Positions 42,990 through 56,300 of a DNA stretch of 64,000 nt are shown one piece after another. The notes below the pieces were generated by a model. It was not told the DNA's origin and ran no database searches. It worked only from the letters and a program-made list of their open reading frames with translations. Made by a program: the position numbers and the translations under genes. How positions within the stretch are numbered: position 1 is the stretch's first letter; every line of letters begins with the position of its first letter. This DNA comes from Anaeramoeba ignava. Its lineage: Eukaryota > Metamonada > Anaeramoebidae. The stretch is from assembly GCA_028826165.1 (NCBI GenBank), contig JAPDFW010000075.1:134501-198500 (forward strand), given 5' to 3'.

Positions 42990-44390
42990 CTTTTTCTTTT
43001 CTTTAAATTATAAAAATTTTTAATAAAATAAAAATTTTTAAAAGTTAAAAATCATTTTTTTATTTTTAAAAATTCACCAAAAACTATAATACTTTTTTTA
43101 TTTATTTATTTATAATTAATTTTAAATTTATATTTTATTATTATTTTTTATTATTAAATCTTATTAATATTATTTAAAAATATTTATATTTTATTATTAA
43201 ATATTTTTATTAATTTTTTAATTTAATTTTTAAATAATTTTAATTTATTATTTATTTATAATTAATTTTAAATTTATATTTTATTATTATTTTTATTATT
43301 AAATCTTATTAATATTATTTAAAAATATTTATATTTTATTAAAAATATTTTTATTAATTTTTTATTTTAAATTTTATTAATTTTTAATAATTAATTTTTA
43401 AATAATTTTATTATTATTTTATTATTTATTTATAATATTTTTTTATTTTTATTAATTTTTTATTTAATTTATTAAATAATTTTAATTTATTATTTATTTA
43501 TAATTAATTTTATTAATATTTTTATTTAAAATTATTTAAATTTAAAATTATTTAAAATATTTTTTTATTAATTTTTTTTAATTTTTAATTTTTTTAAATA
43601 ATTTTAATTTATTATTTATTTGTAAATTAATTTTATTATTTTTTATTATTAAATCTTATTAATATTATTTAAAAATATTTTATTTTTATTTTAAATATTT
43701 TTATTAATTTTTAATTTAATTTTTTTAAATAATTTTAATCAATTATTTATTTATAATTAATTTTAAATAAATTTTTTTATTAATTTTTAATTATTTAATT
43801 TTTAAAAAATTTTATATTTATTTATTAAATTTTTATTAATTTTTAATTTAATTTAAATAGTTTTAATTTTTTATTTATTTATTATTAATTAAAATTTATA
43901 TTTTATTATTATTTATTTATTAAATCTTATTAATATTATTAAAAATATTTAAATATTTATTAAATATTATTATTAATTTTTTAATTTAATTTTTAAATAA
44001 TTTTAATCAATTATTTATTTATAATTAATTTTAAATTTATATTTTATTATTATTTTTATTATTAAATCTTATTAATATTATTTAAAATTATTTATATTTT
44101 ATTATTAAATATTTTTATTAATTTTTTAATTTAATTTTTAAATAATTTTAATTTATTATTTATTTATAATTAATTTTGAATTAATATTTTATTATTATTT
44201 TTATTATTAAATCTTATTATTATTATTTAAAATTATTTATATTTTATTTATTAAATATTTTAATTTTTAATTTTTTAATTTTTAAATAATTTTAATTTAT
44301 TATTTATTTTTAATTAATTTTTAAATAATATTTTATTTTATTTTTATTATTTCTTTTAATATTATTTAAAAATCAAAATTTTATTTTCAT
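42990..44390. repeat. ~150-bp AT-only satellite
   Basis: A unit of about 150 bp, beginning TTATTTATTTATAATTAATTTTAAATTTATATTTTATTATT and containing ATTAAATCTTATTAATATTATTTAAAAATATT, repeats about nine times with divergence (clear unit starts near 43098, 43248, 43490, 43610, 43745, 44020 and 44155). It is composed almost only of A and T. No gene. 42720-42990 before it is a T/C-rich 3' flank of the transhydrogenase gene. Confidence 0.8.
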
Positions 44391-44406
44391 TTTTTTCTTT
44401 TTAAAA

Positions 44407-45965
44407 ATGAATGAAATTTTATTTTTTGGTGAAAATGAATATCCAATTCTTATCAAATCAGAAAGAATAACAAAACCAATTCCAATTCAATTTGAAAATG
44501 AAAATGAAAATGAAAATGAAAATGAAAATGAAAATGAAAATGAAAATGAAAATGAAAATGAAAATGAAAATGAAAATGAAAAACAAATTAAACAAATTTC
44601 ATCAGGACCTTTTGCAACAATTTTCCTTTTTGAAAATGGAAAAGCAATAGAATATTTAAATGAAAATGAACCAAATCAAAATCCTCAAAAAATCCAAATT
44701 GAAGAAAATATTCAAAAAGTAACTGTTGGTTTTTATAATGAAGCTATTTTAACAATAGAAGGAAATGTATTTGCCAAAGGAGAAGATATTAATCCAAAAA
44801 ATCCAAAAGAATTTATCAATATTTCATCATTAATTGAAGATAAAAATGATAGAATAATTCAAAATATTGTTTCTGGAGCTAGTTCAATTTATTTATTAAC
44901 TTCAAATCAAAATGCTTATGGAATTGGTTTAAATCAATATGGTCAACTTGGTTTTGATTCTAAAACACTTGAAAAAACAGAAAAACCAATTTTAATGATG
45001 AAAAATGTTTTTAAATTCAATATTTTTTTTTTTTTCAAATTATTGGTAAAACGAATATAACTTGCATTAGGAAAATCAAGAAAAAGAAAAAAAATCTTTA
45101 TAAATTGATATTCAATGCGGATATTTTTAATAATAATTTTGAAAATGAAATTTTCCAAAAAGAAAACTTTATTCATTATTTATTTATAATGGATTTTAAA
45201 AATAAAGATATTTATGAATTTATTTCAAATCATCTTTATTTGAAAATCTTATTATTATTTTTATTTAAAATTGATTTTTATTTTATTCAATTCAAAACTA
45301 TTTTTATTAATTTTAAATTTAATTTTAAAGGTTTCTAATTTAATAATGAAATTTTTAATTATCATGTTCTTCTTTTTCTTTATTATTCTCCTTTCTTTTC
45401 TAATCTTGAAGAAGATTTGATAAAATTATTTAAAAATATTTTATGATATTTCATTTAAAACAGAAAATAAAAATTTAAATTAATTTTGAAATATAGATTA
45501 AATCAAAATCAAAATCAAAATGAAAATTGAAAAACTTCAAGAAATTATTTCAAATAAATCAATTAAATAATTAATTTCAAAAATTTTAAATGATTTATTC
45601 AAACAATTCCAAAATAAATCCAAAATTATATTCTGAAATTAAAGAAATTATAAATTTAAATGAAAAAATTGAAGAAACAATGAAAAGAATTTATTTAAAT
45701 GAAAATGAAAAAATTTTTAATTGAAAGAAATGAAAAACAATAATTTCCCAAATTAATATTAATAATGAGAATTTATAGAGGAATGTTTTAATTTTAACAG
45801 AAATAAATATTAAATTATTATAGTTTATTAATAATAAAATTTTAAAATATTTGAATTTAAAATTCAAAAAATAAAAATGGAATTTTCAGAAATTTTAAAG
45901 AAATTTTTTGATTTTCAAAAATGAAATCAAACAAATTTTTTATTTTTTGGTTTAAATAAACAAAT
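44407..45965 (+). pseudogene. RCC1-BTB copy L, heavily decayed
   Basis: 44407-45006 is a good N-terminal half with the longest Glu-Asn tract in the family (about 15 units), through PILMMKNV. The frame then ends at 45060. Beyond it, fragments of the later blades and of both BTB segments are still legible at the DNA level but carry many deletions and substitutions, for example GAAGAAGATTTGATAAAATTATTTAAAAATATT (45410), TTTTATGATATTTCATTTAAAACAG (45440) and AATGAGAATTTATAGAGGAATGTTTT (45766). Decay is much stronger towards the 3' end. The 217-aa N-terminal product is probably not functional. Confidence 0.88.
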
Positions 45966-46059
45966 TTAATAATTAAAATCAAAATTAAAATTAAAAATCA
46001 AATTAAAATTAAAATTAAAAAATTCAAAAATTTATTTTTCATTTTTTTTCTTTTCAAAA

Positions 46060-47968
46060 ATGAATGAAATTTTATTTTTTGGTTTAAATAAATATCCAAT
46101 TCTTATCAAAAATAAACCAAAAAGAATAATAAAACCAATTCAATTTAAATTTGAAAATGAAAATGAAAATGAAAATGAAAATGAAAATGAAAATGAAAAT
46201 GAAAACAACAGGAAATTATTCAACAATTTTCCTTTTTAAAAATGGAAAAGCAATAGAATATTTAAATGAAAATGAAAATGATGAAGATGATGATGATGAC
46301 GAAAATGAAGATGATGAAGATGATGATGAAGATGATGAAGATGAAAATGAAAATGAAAATGAAAATGAAAATGAAAATGAAAATGAAAATGGAAATGAAA
46401 ATGAAAATGGAAATAGAAATGAAAATCAATATCTAAAACAACCTGAAAAAATTCAAATTGAAAATATTCAAAAAGTAATTGTTGGTTATCAAAATGAAGC
46501 TATTTTAACAAAAGAAGGAAATGTATTTGCTAAAGGAGAAGATATTAATCCAAATAATCCAAAAGAATTTATCAATATTTCATCATTAATTGAAGATACA
46601 AATGATAGAATAATTCAAGATATTGTTTCTGGATTTAGTTCAATTTACTTATTAACTTCAAATCAAAATGCTTATGGAATTGGTTCAAATGAATATGCTC
46701 AACTTGGTTTTGATTCTAAAACACTTCCAAAAACAAAAAAACCAATTTTAATGATGAAAAATGTTTCTAAAATATTTTCAGGAAATTCTTCAAATCATGT
46801 TTTTCTTTTAAATTCAAATCAAGAATTATTTGGATGTGGTGATAATCAATATGGTCGAATTGGATTAGAAAAATCAAGAAGATATATCGAAAAATTAACC
46901 AAAATCCAAAATATTCCAAAAGGCAAAATAATTGATATTCAATGTGGATTTTATCATTCAATAATGTTGATTGAATATGAAAATGAAAATCCAAAAAGAA
47001 AACTTTATTCATGTGGAATATATGAATATAATGGACTTGGCAAAGATGAAGAATATACTTATGAATTTACTGAAATCAAATCATCTTTATTTGAAAATGA
47101 TGATAATATTCTTGATTTTTCTGTTGGAGATGCTCATACTTTGATTTTAACTGAAAAAAGAAAATTAATTGGATTTGGAGAAAATGAATATGGCCAATTA
47201 GGAAATGGAAATACAGATTATCAATCAATTCCAATTCAAATTGAACTTCCTGAATTAAGATTTAATGAAGATATTTCCAATTATCATGTTTCTTGTGGTG
47301 AAAGTAGATCATTTATTTATTATTCTCCTTCTTTTTCCAATCTTGAAGAAGATTTGATAAAATTATTTGAAAGAAAAGAATTTTGTGATATTTCATTTAA
47401 AACAGAAAATGGAGAAATAATTGAAGCTCATAAATTAATATTGAAATATAGATTAAATCAGAATCAAAAAGAAATTGGAAAACTTAAAGAAATTATTTCA
47501 AAAAAATCAATTAAAGAATCAAATCAAATATTTGAAATGATTTATTCAAACAGAATAATAAATCCAAAATTATATTCAGAAATTAAAGAAATTATAAATT
47601 CCAATGAAAAAATTGAAGAAACAATGAAAAGAATTTATTTAAATGAAAAAGAAAAAGATTTTATAATTGAAAGAAAAGAAAAACAATATAAATTTCCTAA
47701 ATTAATATTAATAATGAGAAGTGAATTATATCGAGGAATGTTTTTATCTGTAACAAATGATACTTCTAATAAAGTTACAGATTATAGTGAATTAAGTAAT
47801 AAATCATTTCAAATATTTGAATATTGGATTTATTCAAATCAAATTAAAGATGAAATTGAAATTACACAAGAAATCATTAATGAAATTAAAATTGGAATTG
47901 ATTATTTTCAATTAAATCAAACAAATCCAAATTTATTTGATTTATTAATTAAGAAATTTAATAATTAA
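46060..47968 (+). pseudogene. RCC1-BTB copy K, 17-bp deletion near the start
   Basis: The ATG at 46060 starts MNEILFFGLNKYP and runs into the Glu-Asn tract. At about 46205 the sequence jumps from GAAAATGAAAA to ACAGGAAATTATTC, lacking 17 bases that encode KQIKQIS elsewhere, which shifts the frame. The remainder (to 47968) is open for ~590 codons, and upstream the same frame reads only the tract as MKMKMK. A unique Asp/Glu/Asn expansion (DEDDDDDENEDDEDDDEDD) follows YLNENEN. Blades (CGFYHSIML, SVGDAHTLIL, SCGESRSF) and both BTB segments are intact. Confidence 0.85.
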
Positions 47969-48540
47969 AATCAAAATTAAAATTAAAATTAAAATTAAAA
48001 TTAAAATTAAAATTAAAATTAAAATTAAAATTAAAATTAAAATTTAAATTTAAAATTAAAATTAAAATTAAAATTAAAATTAAAATTAAAATTAAAATTA
48101 AAATTAAAATTAAAATTAAAATTAAAATTAAAATTAAAATTAAAATTAAAATTAAAATTAAAATTAAAATTAAAATTAAAATTAAAATTAAAATTAAAAT
48201 TAAAATTAAAATTAAAATTAAAATTAAAATTAAAATTAAAATTAAAATTAAAATTAAAATTAAAATTAAAATTAAAATTAAAATTAAAATTAAAATTAAA
48301 ATTAAAATTAAAATTAAAATTAAAATTAAAATTAAAATTAAAATTAAAATTTAAAATTAAAATTAAAATTAAAATTAAAATTAAAATTAAAATTAAAATT
48401 AAAATTAAAATTAAAATTAAAATTAAAATTAAAATTAAAATTAAAATTAAAATTAAAATTAAAATTAAAATTAAAATTAAAAATTAAAATTAAAATTTAA
48501 AATCAAAATTAAAATTAAAATCAAAATCAAAATTAAAAAG
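47969..48540. repeat. Near-perfect TAAAAT hexamer array
   Basis: About 570 bp of AAAATT with only four or five slips, the most homogeneous array in the window, beginning immediately after the last codons of copy K. A T-rich segment, 48549-48647, follows before the Sin3 gene. Confidence 0.96.
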
Positions 48541-48647
48541 AAAGAAAAATAATTTTTTTTTCATTTTTTCATTTTTCATTTTTTTTCTTTTTTAAATCAA
48601 ATTTTTTTTTATTACATCAAAAAAAAAAAATTTTTTTTCTTTTTTTA

Positions 48648-51600
48648 ATGTCTTTACCTCCTTCTGTTCCACGACAACTTCTACCACAAGATCCTCAAGA
48701 AATGCATCCATCTCATCAATCTGTTATTGATCAAACAATAACAAATCAAAATTTCATTCAAAACCCAACAATTGATTTTCAATTTTCGCATCCATTTGCA
48801 CATTTCGCAATGGGTGAATCAACTCAACCTTCACAACAATCACAACAACAATCCTATCATGAAAATCCTCAGTTTAATTTCCCTGTACAACAACCACAGA
48901 ACACAACACAAACACAACCGTCTTATACTTTTCCAATTCAACCAAATCGAAATTTAATTCCAAATCCTTATTATTCATCACAGTTTCGATATCCCGAATA
49001 TCCCAACACAAATCCACAGCAAAATCTTCAACAAAATCCTCAACAAAAACCAAAAATCAATGATTCGCAAGAAGAATCAAATCAAAATCATCCGCAATCT
49101 TTTCAAAAGCCAAATATGAGTTCTTTTGCTTTTATTCCGCAAAATTTTCAACATCCAAATTTAACTCAAAATTTCCAACAACAACAACAACAACAACAAC
49201 AACAAAATATTCCGCAAAATTTTCAACAACAAAATATTCCTTATCCTTTTGTATTTCAACGCTTTCCGTTTTCTTATTATGCTTCTCCTCAACAACCTTT
49301 ATATTATGCACAACCTTCTGTTCATCAAAAGTAACTAAAATAAAATAAAACAAAACAAAATTTTAATTGAATTTTTTTTAATTAATTTTGATCAGTTGAA
49401 TCATTTTTTTATTTATTTATTTTTAATTTAATTTAATTTTTTTTCCTTTTTTTAATTAATTAATTTTTATTGGAAAAAAAAAATTTTTTTTTATTAATCT
49501 TTATTTTTTATTCTTTTTTATTCTTTTTTATTCTTTTTTATTTTTAAATTAAGTAATGTTGAAGGAAAATCAGAAGATTCTCCCAAAAATTATAAATTTG
49601 AATTCGCAATTCGTTATCTTGATGAAGCAAAAGCTCAATTCCAAGATCGACCCGAAGTATTTGAGCAATTTTTACAAGCAATGAAGGAATTCAAAATGCA
49701 AATAATTGATTTACCAACTGTTTTAGAAAAGGTCAAAAAACTATTTGCAGGTCATGATAATTTAATCAGTAAATTCAACCATTTTCTTACAAACGGAGCA
49801 AATCTTCCAACACCAGAAACACCAGAATCTCGACTCAAAGAAATTTATCGCAGTCTTCCTCACGAAAAAGTTGGTCGATTTCATGCTCTTTTACAAAGAT
49901 TTCAAGAAAACAAAATTCCAAAAGAAAAACTTCTTTTTGAAGTCCAAAAACTTTTTCAAAATCGCCAATTATTCGAAAATTTCTTAAGTTATTTTCCAAA
50001 AGAATCCCCTCAAAAATTCAAACAAAATCAACGAAGTCCTCAAAAGCCTTTTCGTGTTGTAAATGAGCCAAAGACTTGGGAAAATATCATTGAAGAGGAT
50101 GATTCCATTTCTGATCCTGAATTTAAATTGAAAATCATTTCCGTTTTTTCAAAACTTAAAAGGAAACTTGATCGAGAAAATTATTCTCATTTCCTCAAGA
50201 TTTTGGGAATTTTTTCAAGTCGTTTAATAACATCAAAAGATGCTTTTATTTTGATGAAAAATCTTCTTGAATCAAATTCAATTACGGATACACGATTATT
50301 GAATCATATTCGAGATGTTTTATTGAATCCTAAATTGCAATTAGCTCAAAAAACATCTTCAGAAGATCAACACGATTCACATGTAAATTTAAAATTAAAT
50401 TAAAATTCATTTATAAAATTAAAATTCATTTATTAATTTTTTTTTCCTCTTCTCTTCTTAAAAGACTGGTCACTCATCAGAACAAATCACAAGTACAAAT
50501 GATAATAAATTATCAACATCAAAACCTTCTGCTGTTGATAATGATGATTCAACTAATTTAAATTTTGAAGAAACAATATCACAATTAAATACCTCAATTC
50601 AAAATAACAAAGAAATTATCGGCAAATTACAAGTCATTTTAAAAACTATCGAGCAAGACAACAATCCAAACGATCTTATCAAGGATCTTGTCAGTAATCC
50701 TTTTTATCAAAAAACCTTCTCAGTTATTTATGGAAAAACTACATCCGATGCTCTTATAAGTTTCCCTCAAAATCCAAAAGTAACAACACATATTTTCTGT
50801 CAAAGGTTCAAGCAAAGAGTTCAATTTTTAGAATCTCAACGCAGAAAATTAATTGATCAAATATGCTCTTATCAAAAACAAATGTTTGATACAATGAAAG
50901 AAGATTATGAGCATGAACTTTTTCATTATGAACAAAAACATTTCCAATTTCAATGTGAATTTTATTTTAATATTTTTAAATTTTTAATTTTTAATTTTTA
51001 ATTTTTAATTTTATTTAGATCTCCTTTTCCAATCTAAATTCAAATGCGTCTCTCAACAAATTGATAACAAAGATACTCATGATTTAATCCCAAATTCAAT
51101 TGAATATTACATGCCAAATGATAATGTTCACCAATTTATCATTGATATCCTCATCTCAGCACTCGATTATCTTCCAACACTAAGATCTTTCCAAAAAACC
51201 AATTCTTCACTTAGCTCAGCACTCAAGAAACTTTTAGCACATAAACTCAAATCAAAAACACCATCTATATTAACAAACAATGATCTCGAATTAATAAAAC
51301 ATAAAATTAGCAAATTTCATACACGATTTCTCATGAATTTCTGGAAATTTGGACCGTATATCAACAAAGGAGAATCGAATGAAGATCCAGTCCAAACTCA
51401 AATTGCCGCAGAAGAGAAATATTCTCCAATTATTTTCCAAGAAGATTCAAATTCACAAAATTTAAACGCAAAAAATTCACCAAAAACAGTTTTTTACGGA
51501 AACAAAAATTTCTATATATTTTTCCGACTTTATGGAGAATTGTACCAGAGAATACTTCAATGCGAAGAAGAGATGAATTCAATATCACAAGGCATTCATA

Positions 51601-52316
51601 GTGAAAACACAACACAAACAGCACAAATGGGAGCCAAAAAATCCAACGGAAAAGAAACTCCAATTGTGAAAATTTATCAACTTGTCAAGGATTATATTTC
51701 TGGGAAAATAAATTTCGACACGTATCGCGATAATTGCAATAATTGGTTCCATCAGCCTTGGAAAATTTATTACGCAGATCGATTGATTGGATCGTTGATT
51801 CAAATTGTGACCAAAATTATGCTCAAACCAAAAAATCAAAAGTTGATTTCTCTTCTAAAATACGAGTCTGCAAAGACTTATGTTACAGAAGATGCTTTGC
51901 TTTCTGATTGTTATACAATCATGAACAAGAAACCTGTTTTCAAGTTTGATTTTGTTCATAAGAATGAAACAGTTGAACAAAAAGATTCAGAAACGGTTTC
52001 AAATATTTTAAAAATTTCATGTGTTCAAAATCAATTTCCAAATAAAAAAGATTGGTTTGTTTCCACTTATCAATCACAGATTTTTATTGAGAAATTTATT
52101 CATAAAATTGAGGAAGGTGGAAATTATCAAACAAACACTCCTTATTTACTTAGAAATATTCTGAAATGTCCCATCTGTCGGAAACTAAATAATGTGGTTG
52201 GTTTCAATCAATTAGAAAGAAAATCTCATATAAAAAGATATTCTTGGGTTTATGTTCAAAATACTTGCGATTTTTTTTATCGAATGAATTTTTTGGATCG
52301 TCATCATAAATTATAA
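48648..52316 (+). CDS. Sin3-like corepressor, four exons (1,099 aa)
   Basis: Exons 48648-49330, 49554-50382, 50465-50954 and 51019-52316 join in one frame. Residues 1-228 are a Pro/Gln/Asn-rich tail with a poly-Gln run. Residues ~240-300 are a clear paired amphipathic helix domain (AIRYLDEAKAQFQDRPEVFEQFLQAMKEFK, VLEKVKKLFAGHDNLISKFNHFL). Two weaker PAH-like helical segments follow (RLKEIYRSLPHEKVGRF..., FKLKIISVFSKLKRKL...). The last exon contains the Sin3 C-terminal signature (FYGNKNFYIFFRLYGELYQRIL, VKIYQLVKDYISGKINFDTYRDNC, DRLIGSLIQIV). Sin3 scaffolds histone deacetylase complexes on promoters. I do not see the HDAC-interaction region usually between PAH3 and the C-terminal domain. Confidence 0.85.
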
Positions 52317-52439
52317 GGAATGATCTTGTAAATTTTTTTTTTTTGAAATGATTTTGCTTCTCTTAATTCAATAGAGATTAATTTTTTTTTTTTTCACAAA
52401 ATAAAATTCTTTTCTAATTTACAATATTTAATTTAAATT

Positions 52440-53170
52440 TATAAAATATTTTTAAAATATTAATCTTTTTTGATATTAAATTAAAATAATTTATATTATA
52501 TTTAATTTAAATATTTTAATATTTAAAATTTAAATCATTTTTATAATTTATAAAAAATATTTAATTTTAAATTTATAAAATATTAATTTTTAAATATTAA
52601 TCTTTTTTGATTTTAAATCAAATAATCTAAATTATATTTAATTTATAATATTTGGATAATTTATTAATTTAATTTTTATTTAAAATTTAAATCATTTTTA
52701 ATTTATAAAATATTAAATTTAAATTTATAAAATATTAATTTTTAAATATTAATCTTTTTTGATTTTAAATCAAATAATTTATATTATATTTAATTTATAA
52801 TATTTGGATAATTTATTAATTTAATTTTTATTTAAAATTTAAATCATTTTTAATTTATAAAATATTTAAATTTAAATTTATAAAATATTAATTTATAAAA
52901 TATTAATCTTTTTTGATTTTAAATCAAATAATTTATATTATATTTAATTTATAATATTTAGATAATTTATTAATTTAATTTTTATTTAAAATTTAAATCA
53001 TTTTTAATTTATAAAATATTTAAATTTAAATTTATAAAATATTAATTTTAAAATATTAATCTTTTTTGATTTTAAATCAAATAATTTAAATTATATTTAA
53101 TTTATAATATTTGGATAATTTATTAATTCAATTTTTATTTAAAATTTAAATCATTTTTAAATTGCGATCT
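52440..53170. repeat. ~150-bp AT-rich satellite, five copies
   Basis: A unit beginning ATATTAATCTTTTTTGATTTTAAATCAAATAATTTA recurs near 52456, 52604, 52747, 52901 and 53055, a spacing of about 143-155 bp. It differs in sequence from the satellite at 42990 but has the same period. 53170-53372 is the T-rich leader region of the copine gene. Confidence 0.88.
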
Positions 53171-53372
53171 TATTTAATTTAAATTTATAAAATTTGGATC
53201 ATTCAACATTTAATTTTCTTTTCTTTTTCTTTTTCTTTTGTTTGTGCTTTGTTTTGTTTTGTTTTGTTTGGTTCTCATTTTTAAAAAACAAATTTTTTTT
53301 TTAATTTTTTTTTCATTTTTTTTTTCATTTTTTTTTATTTTTAAAAAATTAATTTAAATTAAATTTTAAGAA

Positions 53373-56300
53373 ATGGATGTTCCTGTTGAAAGAGTTGAAT
53401 TAAGTATTTTATGCAATAATTTACCAAGAAGCCAGTCAGCACATTATTTTGTTGTTTTAACTGAAGAAAGTAATGGACAATGGATTGAACTCGGAAGAAC
53501 AGAAGCAAAAAAATCATCTGAACCAAGATTCTCTCGTTCTTTTGTTGTTGAATATTTTTTTGAAGTAAGAAAACAAACGCCAAACAAACAAAAAATCAAT
53601 TAATTAAAAATATATTCAAAAAATTTTTTTTCATTTTTTTTTGAATTTTTTTTTTTGAATTTTTTTTGAATAGAAAATTCAATTATTTCAATTTTGGTTA
53701 TATGCATCTCAACAAGAACAAACACCTCAAAATCTTCAACAATCAAGATTTGTTGGATTAATTGAACTTAAACTTAGTGAACTTGTTGGAAGTAGAAGTC
53801 AAGAACTTACACGCAAAATAGAGTATTTTTTAATTATTTTTAATTTTTTATTATTTTTTTTATTTAAAATCTATTTTAGAAATCCAAAAAAACCAAATGA
53901 AACTTTAGGAACAATATCAATATTTGCTGAAGAAATGGAACCAACTACAGTTACAGAACCAGTAATTACATTTCATTTTGGAGGAAGAAAACTTGCTAAA
54001 AAAGATTTTTTTGGCAAATCAGGTAAATATTATAAAAAGAATTAATATTTTAATTTAAATATTTATTTTAATTTAAATTAAATATTTATTTTAATTTTTA
54101 ATTAATATTTTAATATTTTAATTTTTATTTTAATTTTTATTTTAATATTTAATTTAATTTTTATTTTTATTTTAATATTTTAATTTTTAAATTTAGATCC
54201 ATATTTGGAAATTTACAGAATGAAAGAAGGTGGCACTTTTGTTCCTTGTACTCAAACTGAATATCTTAAAAATACACTAAATCCAACTTGGAAACCTTTA
54301 AAAATTAGTTTAACAAGATTATGTAACAATGATTTGGATCGGCCACTAAAATTTATTTGTTGGGATTGGAACAAATCATCTCCACCAGATTTTATCGGAG
54401 AATTTCAAACAACAACTCGAGCATTACTTGATGAAAACAAAAAAGAATTTGAACTAATAGAACCAGAAAAAAAGAAAAAGAAGAAAAAATACAAAAATTC
54501 TGGAGTTATTTATCACATATCAAGACCAATACAAACAGAAGAATCTGTGCAGCAAACATCAGGACAGACTGGGAGTTTCTTGCAATTTATTCGTGGAGGA
54601 TGCCAAATCAATCTTATCATTGCAATTGATTTTACAGTGTCAAATGGAAATGTTAATTCGCCAACAAGTCTCCATTTTTACGATCCATCAAGACCAAATT
54701 ATTTGAACGAATATCTTAAGGCTATCACATCAACATGCGATATCTTAATTGATTACGACACCACTAAATCTTTCCCAGTTTTCGGGTTTGGAGGGAAACC
54801 TTTTGGATCACAAACTGTTTCTCATTGCTTCCCATTGAATAACAACCCAAGAAATCCGGTTGTTGAAGGTGTTCTCGGAGTAATCAATGTGTATCGTGAT
54901 GCGCTCCAAGTTTGCGAGCTTTCTGCTCCAACTACTTTCGAAGGTGTGATCCGCGTTGCTCGTCAAATGGCATCCATTCCAATCACTCAAGAACAACTTC
55001 GTTATTATGTCTTACTTATTATTTGTGATGGAACAGTTACCAGAGGTGATACTCCCCATCTGCGAAACACAATAGATGAGATTGTTGCCTGTACAGATCT
55101 TCCCTTGAGTATCATTATTGTCGGTGTTGGTAATGAGGATTTTTCAGATATGGTTCTTTTGGATGCTGATGAGAACCCTTTGGTTTCTTCAAATGGAAAA
55201 GAAATGGAAAGAGATATCGTCAATTTTATCCCGTTCAGAAATTACAAAACTGCTTCTCCTCAAGTTCTTGCCGCTGCGCTTCTTGAAGAGGTTCCTGGTC
55301 AGCTTCTTTCTTATATGGCAATGAAAGGTTTCAGACCAAATCCTCCAAAAAGGAATTTCCAAGGTCCAAGAGAAGACCATCAACCTATCGCAAGAAATGT
55401 TGGTGTAATGCCTATCGGAATGACACATAATTTTAGTTTCCAACAAAATCCACAAAATCCTCCTCAATATGGTGGTGATGTTCGTTCAAATTCCTTCCAA
55501 TTTGGGAATCAAAATCCTCAAAATCCTCAAAACCAAAGTGATAGATTATTTACGGATATTGGTTTGGATGAGGTTGAAGATGATCAATTAAGTGTTCATG
55601 AAATGAATCCACAAAATCAATTGAATAGACCAAATAGTCAACCAAATTTTCAATATCCACCAAATCAATTGAGTAGACCAAATAGTCAACCACATTTTGA
55701 ATATCCACAAAATCAATTAAGTAGACCAAATAGTCAATCACATCTTGAATATCCACAAAATCAAGGATTCAATCCACAAAACCAAGGATTTTAATCCACA
55801 AAATCAAGGATTCAATCCACAAAATCAAGGATTCAATCCACCAAATCAATTAAGTAGACCAAATAGTCAACCACATTTTGAATATCCACAAAATCAATTA
55901 AGTAGACCAAATAGTCAATCACATCTTGAATATCCACAAAATCAAGGATTTAATCCACAAAATCAAGGATTCAATCCACAAAATCAAGGTTTTAATCCAC
56001 AAAATCAAGGTTTTAATCCACAAAATCAAGGTTTTAATCCACAAAATCAAGGTTTTAATCCACAAAATCAAGGTTTTAATCCACAAAATCAAGGTTTTAA
56101 TCCACAAAATCAAGGTTTTAATCCACAAAATCAAGGTTTTAATCAACCCCAACAAAATCAAAGATTCCAAGAACAACTAAGACAACTTATTGATATGGGA
56201 TTCACTGATACTCAAAAAAATCTTCAAGCTTTATCAGAAGTAAATGGTGATATTTTTCAAGCTATTGAACATTTAAATGAAGATGAAGAACCTCCTCCAC

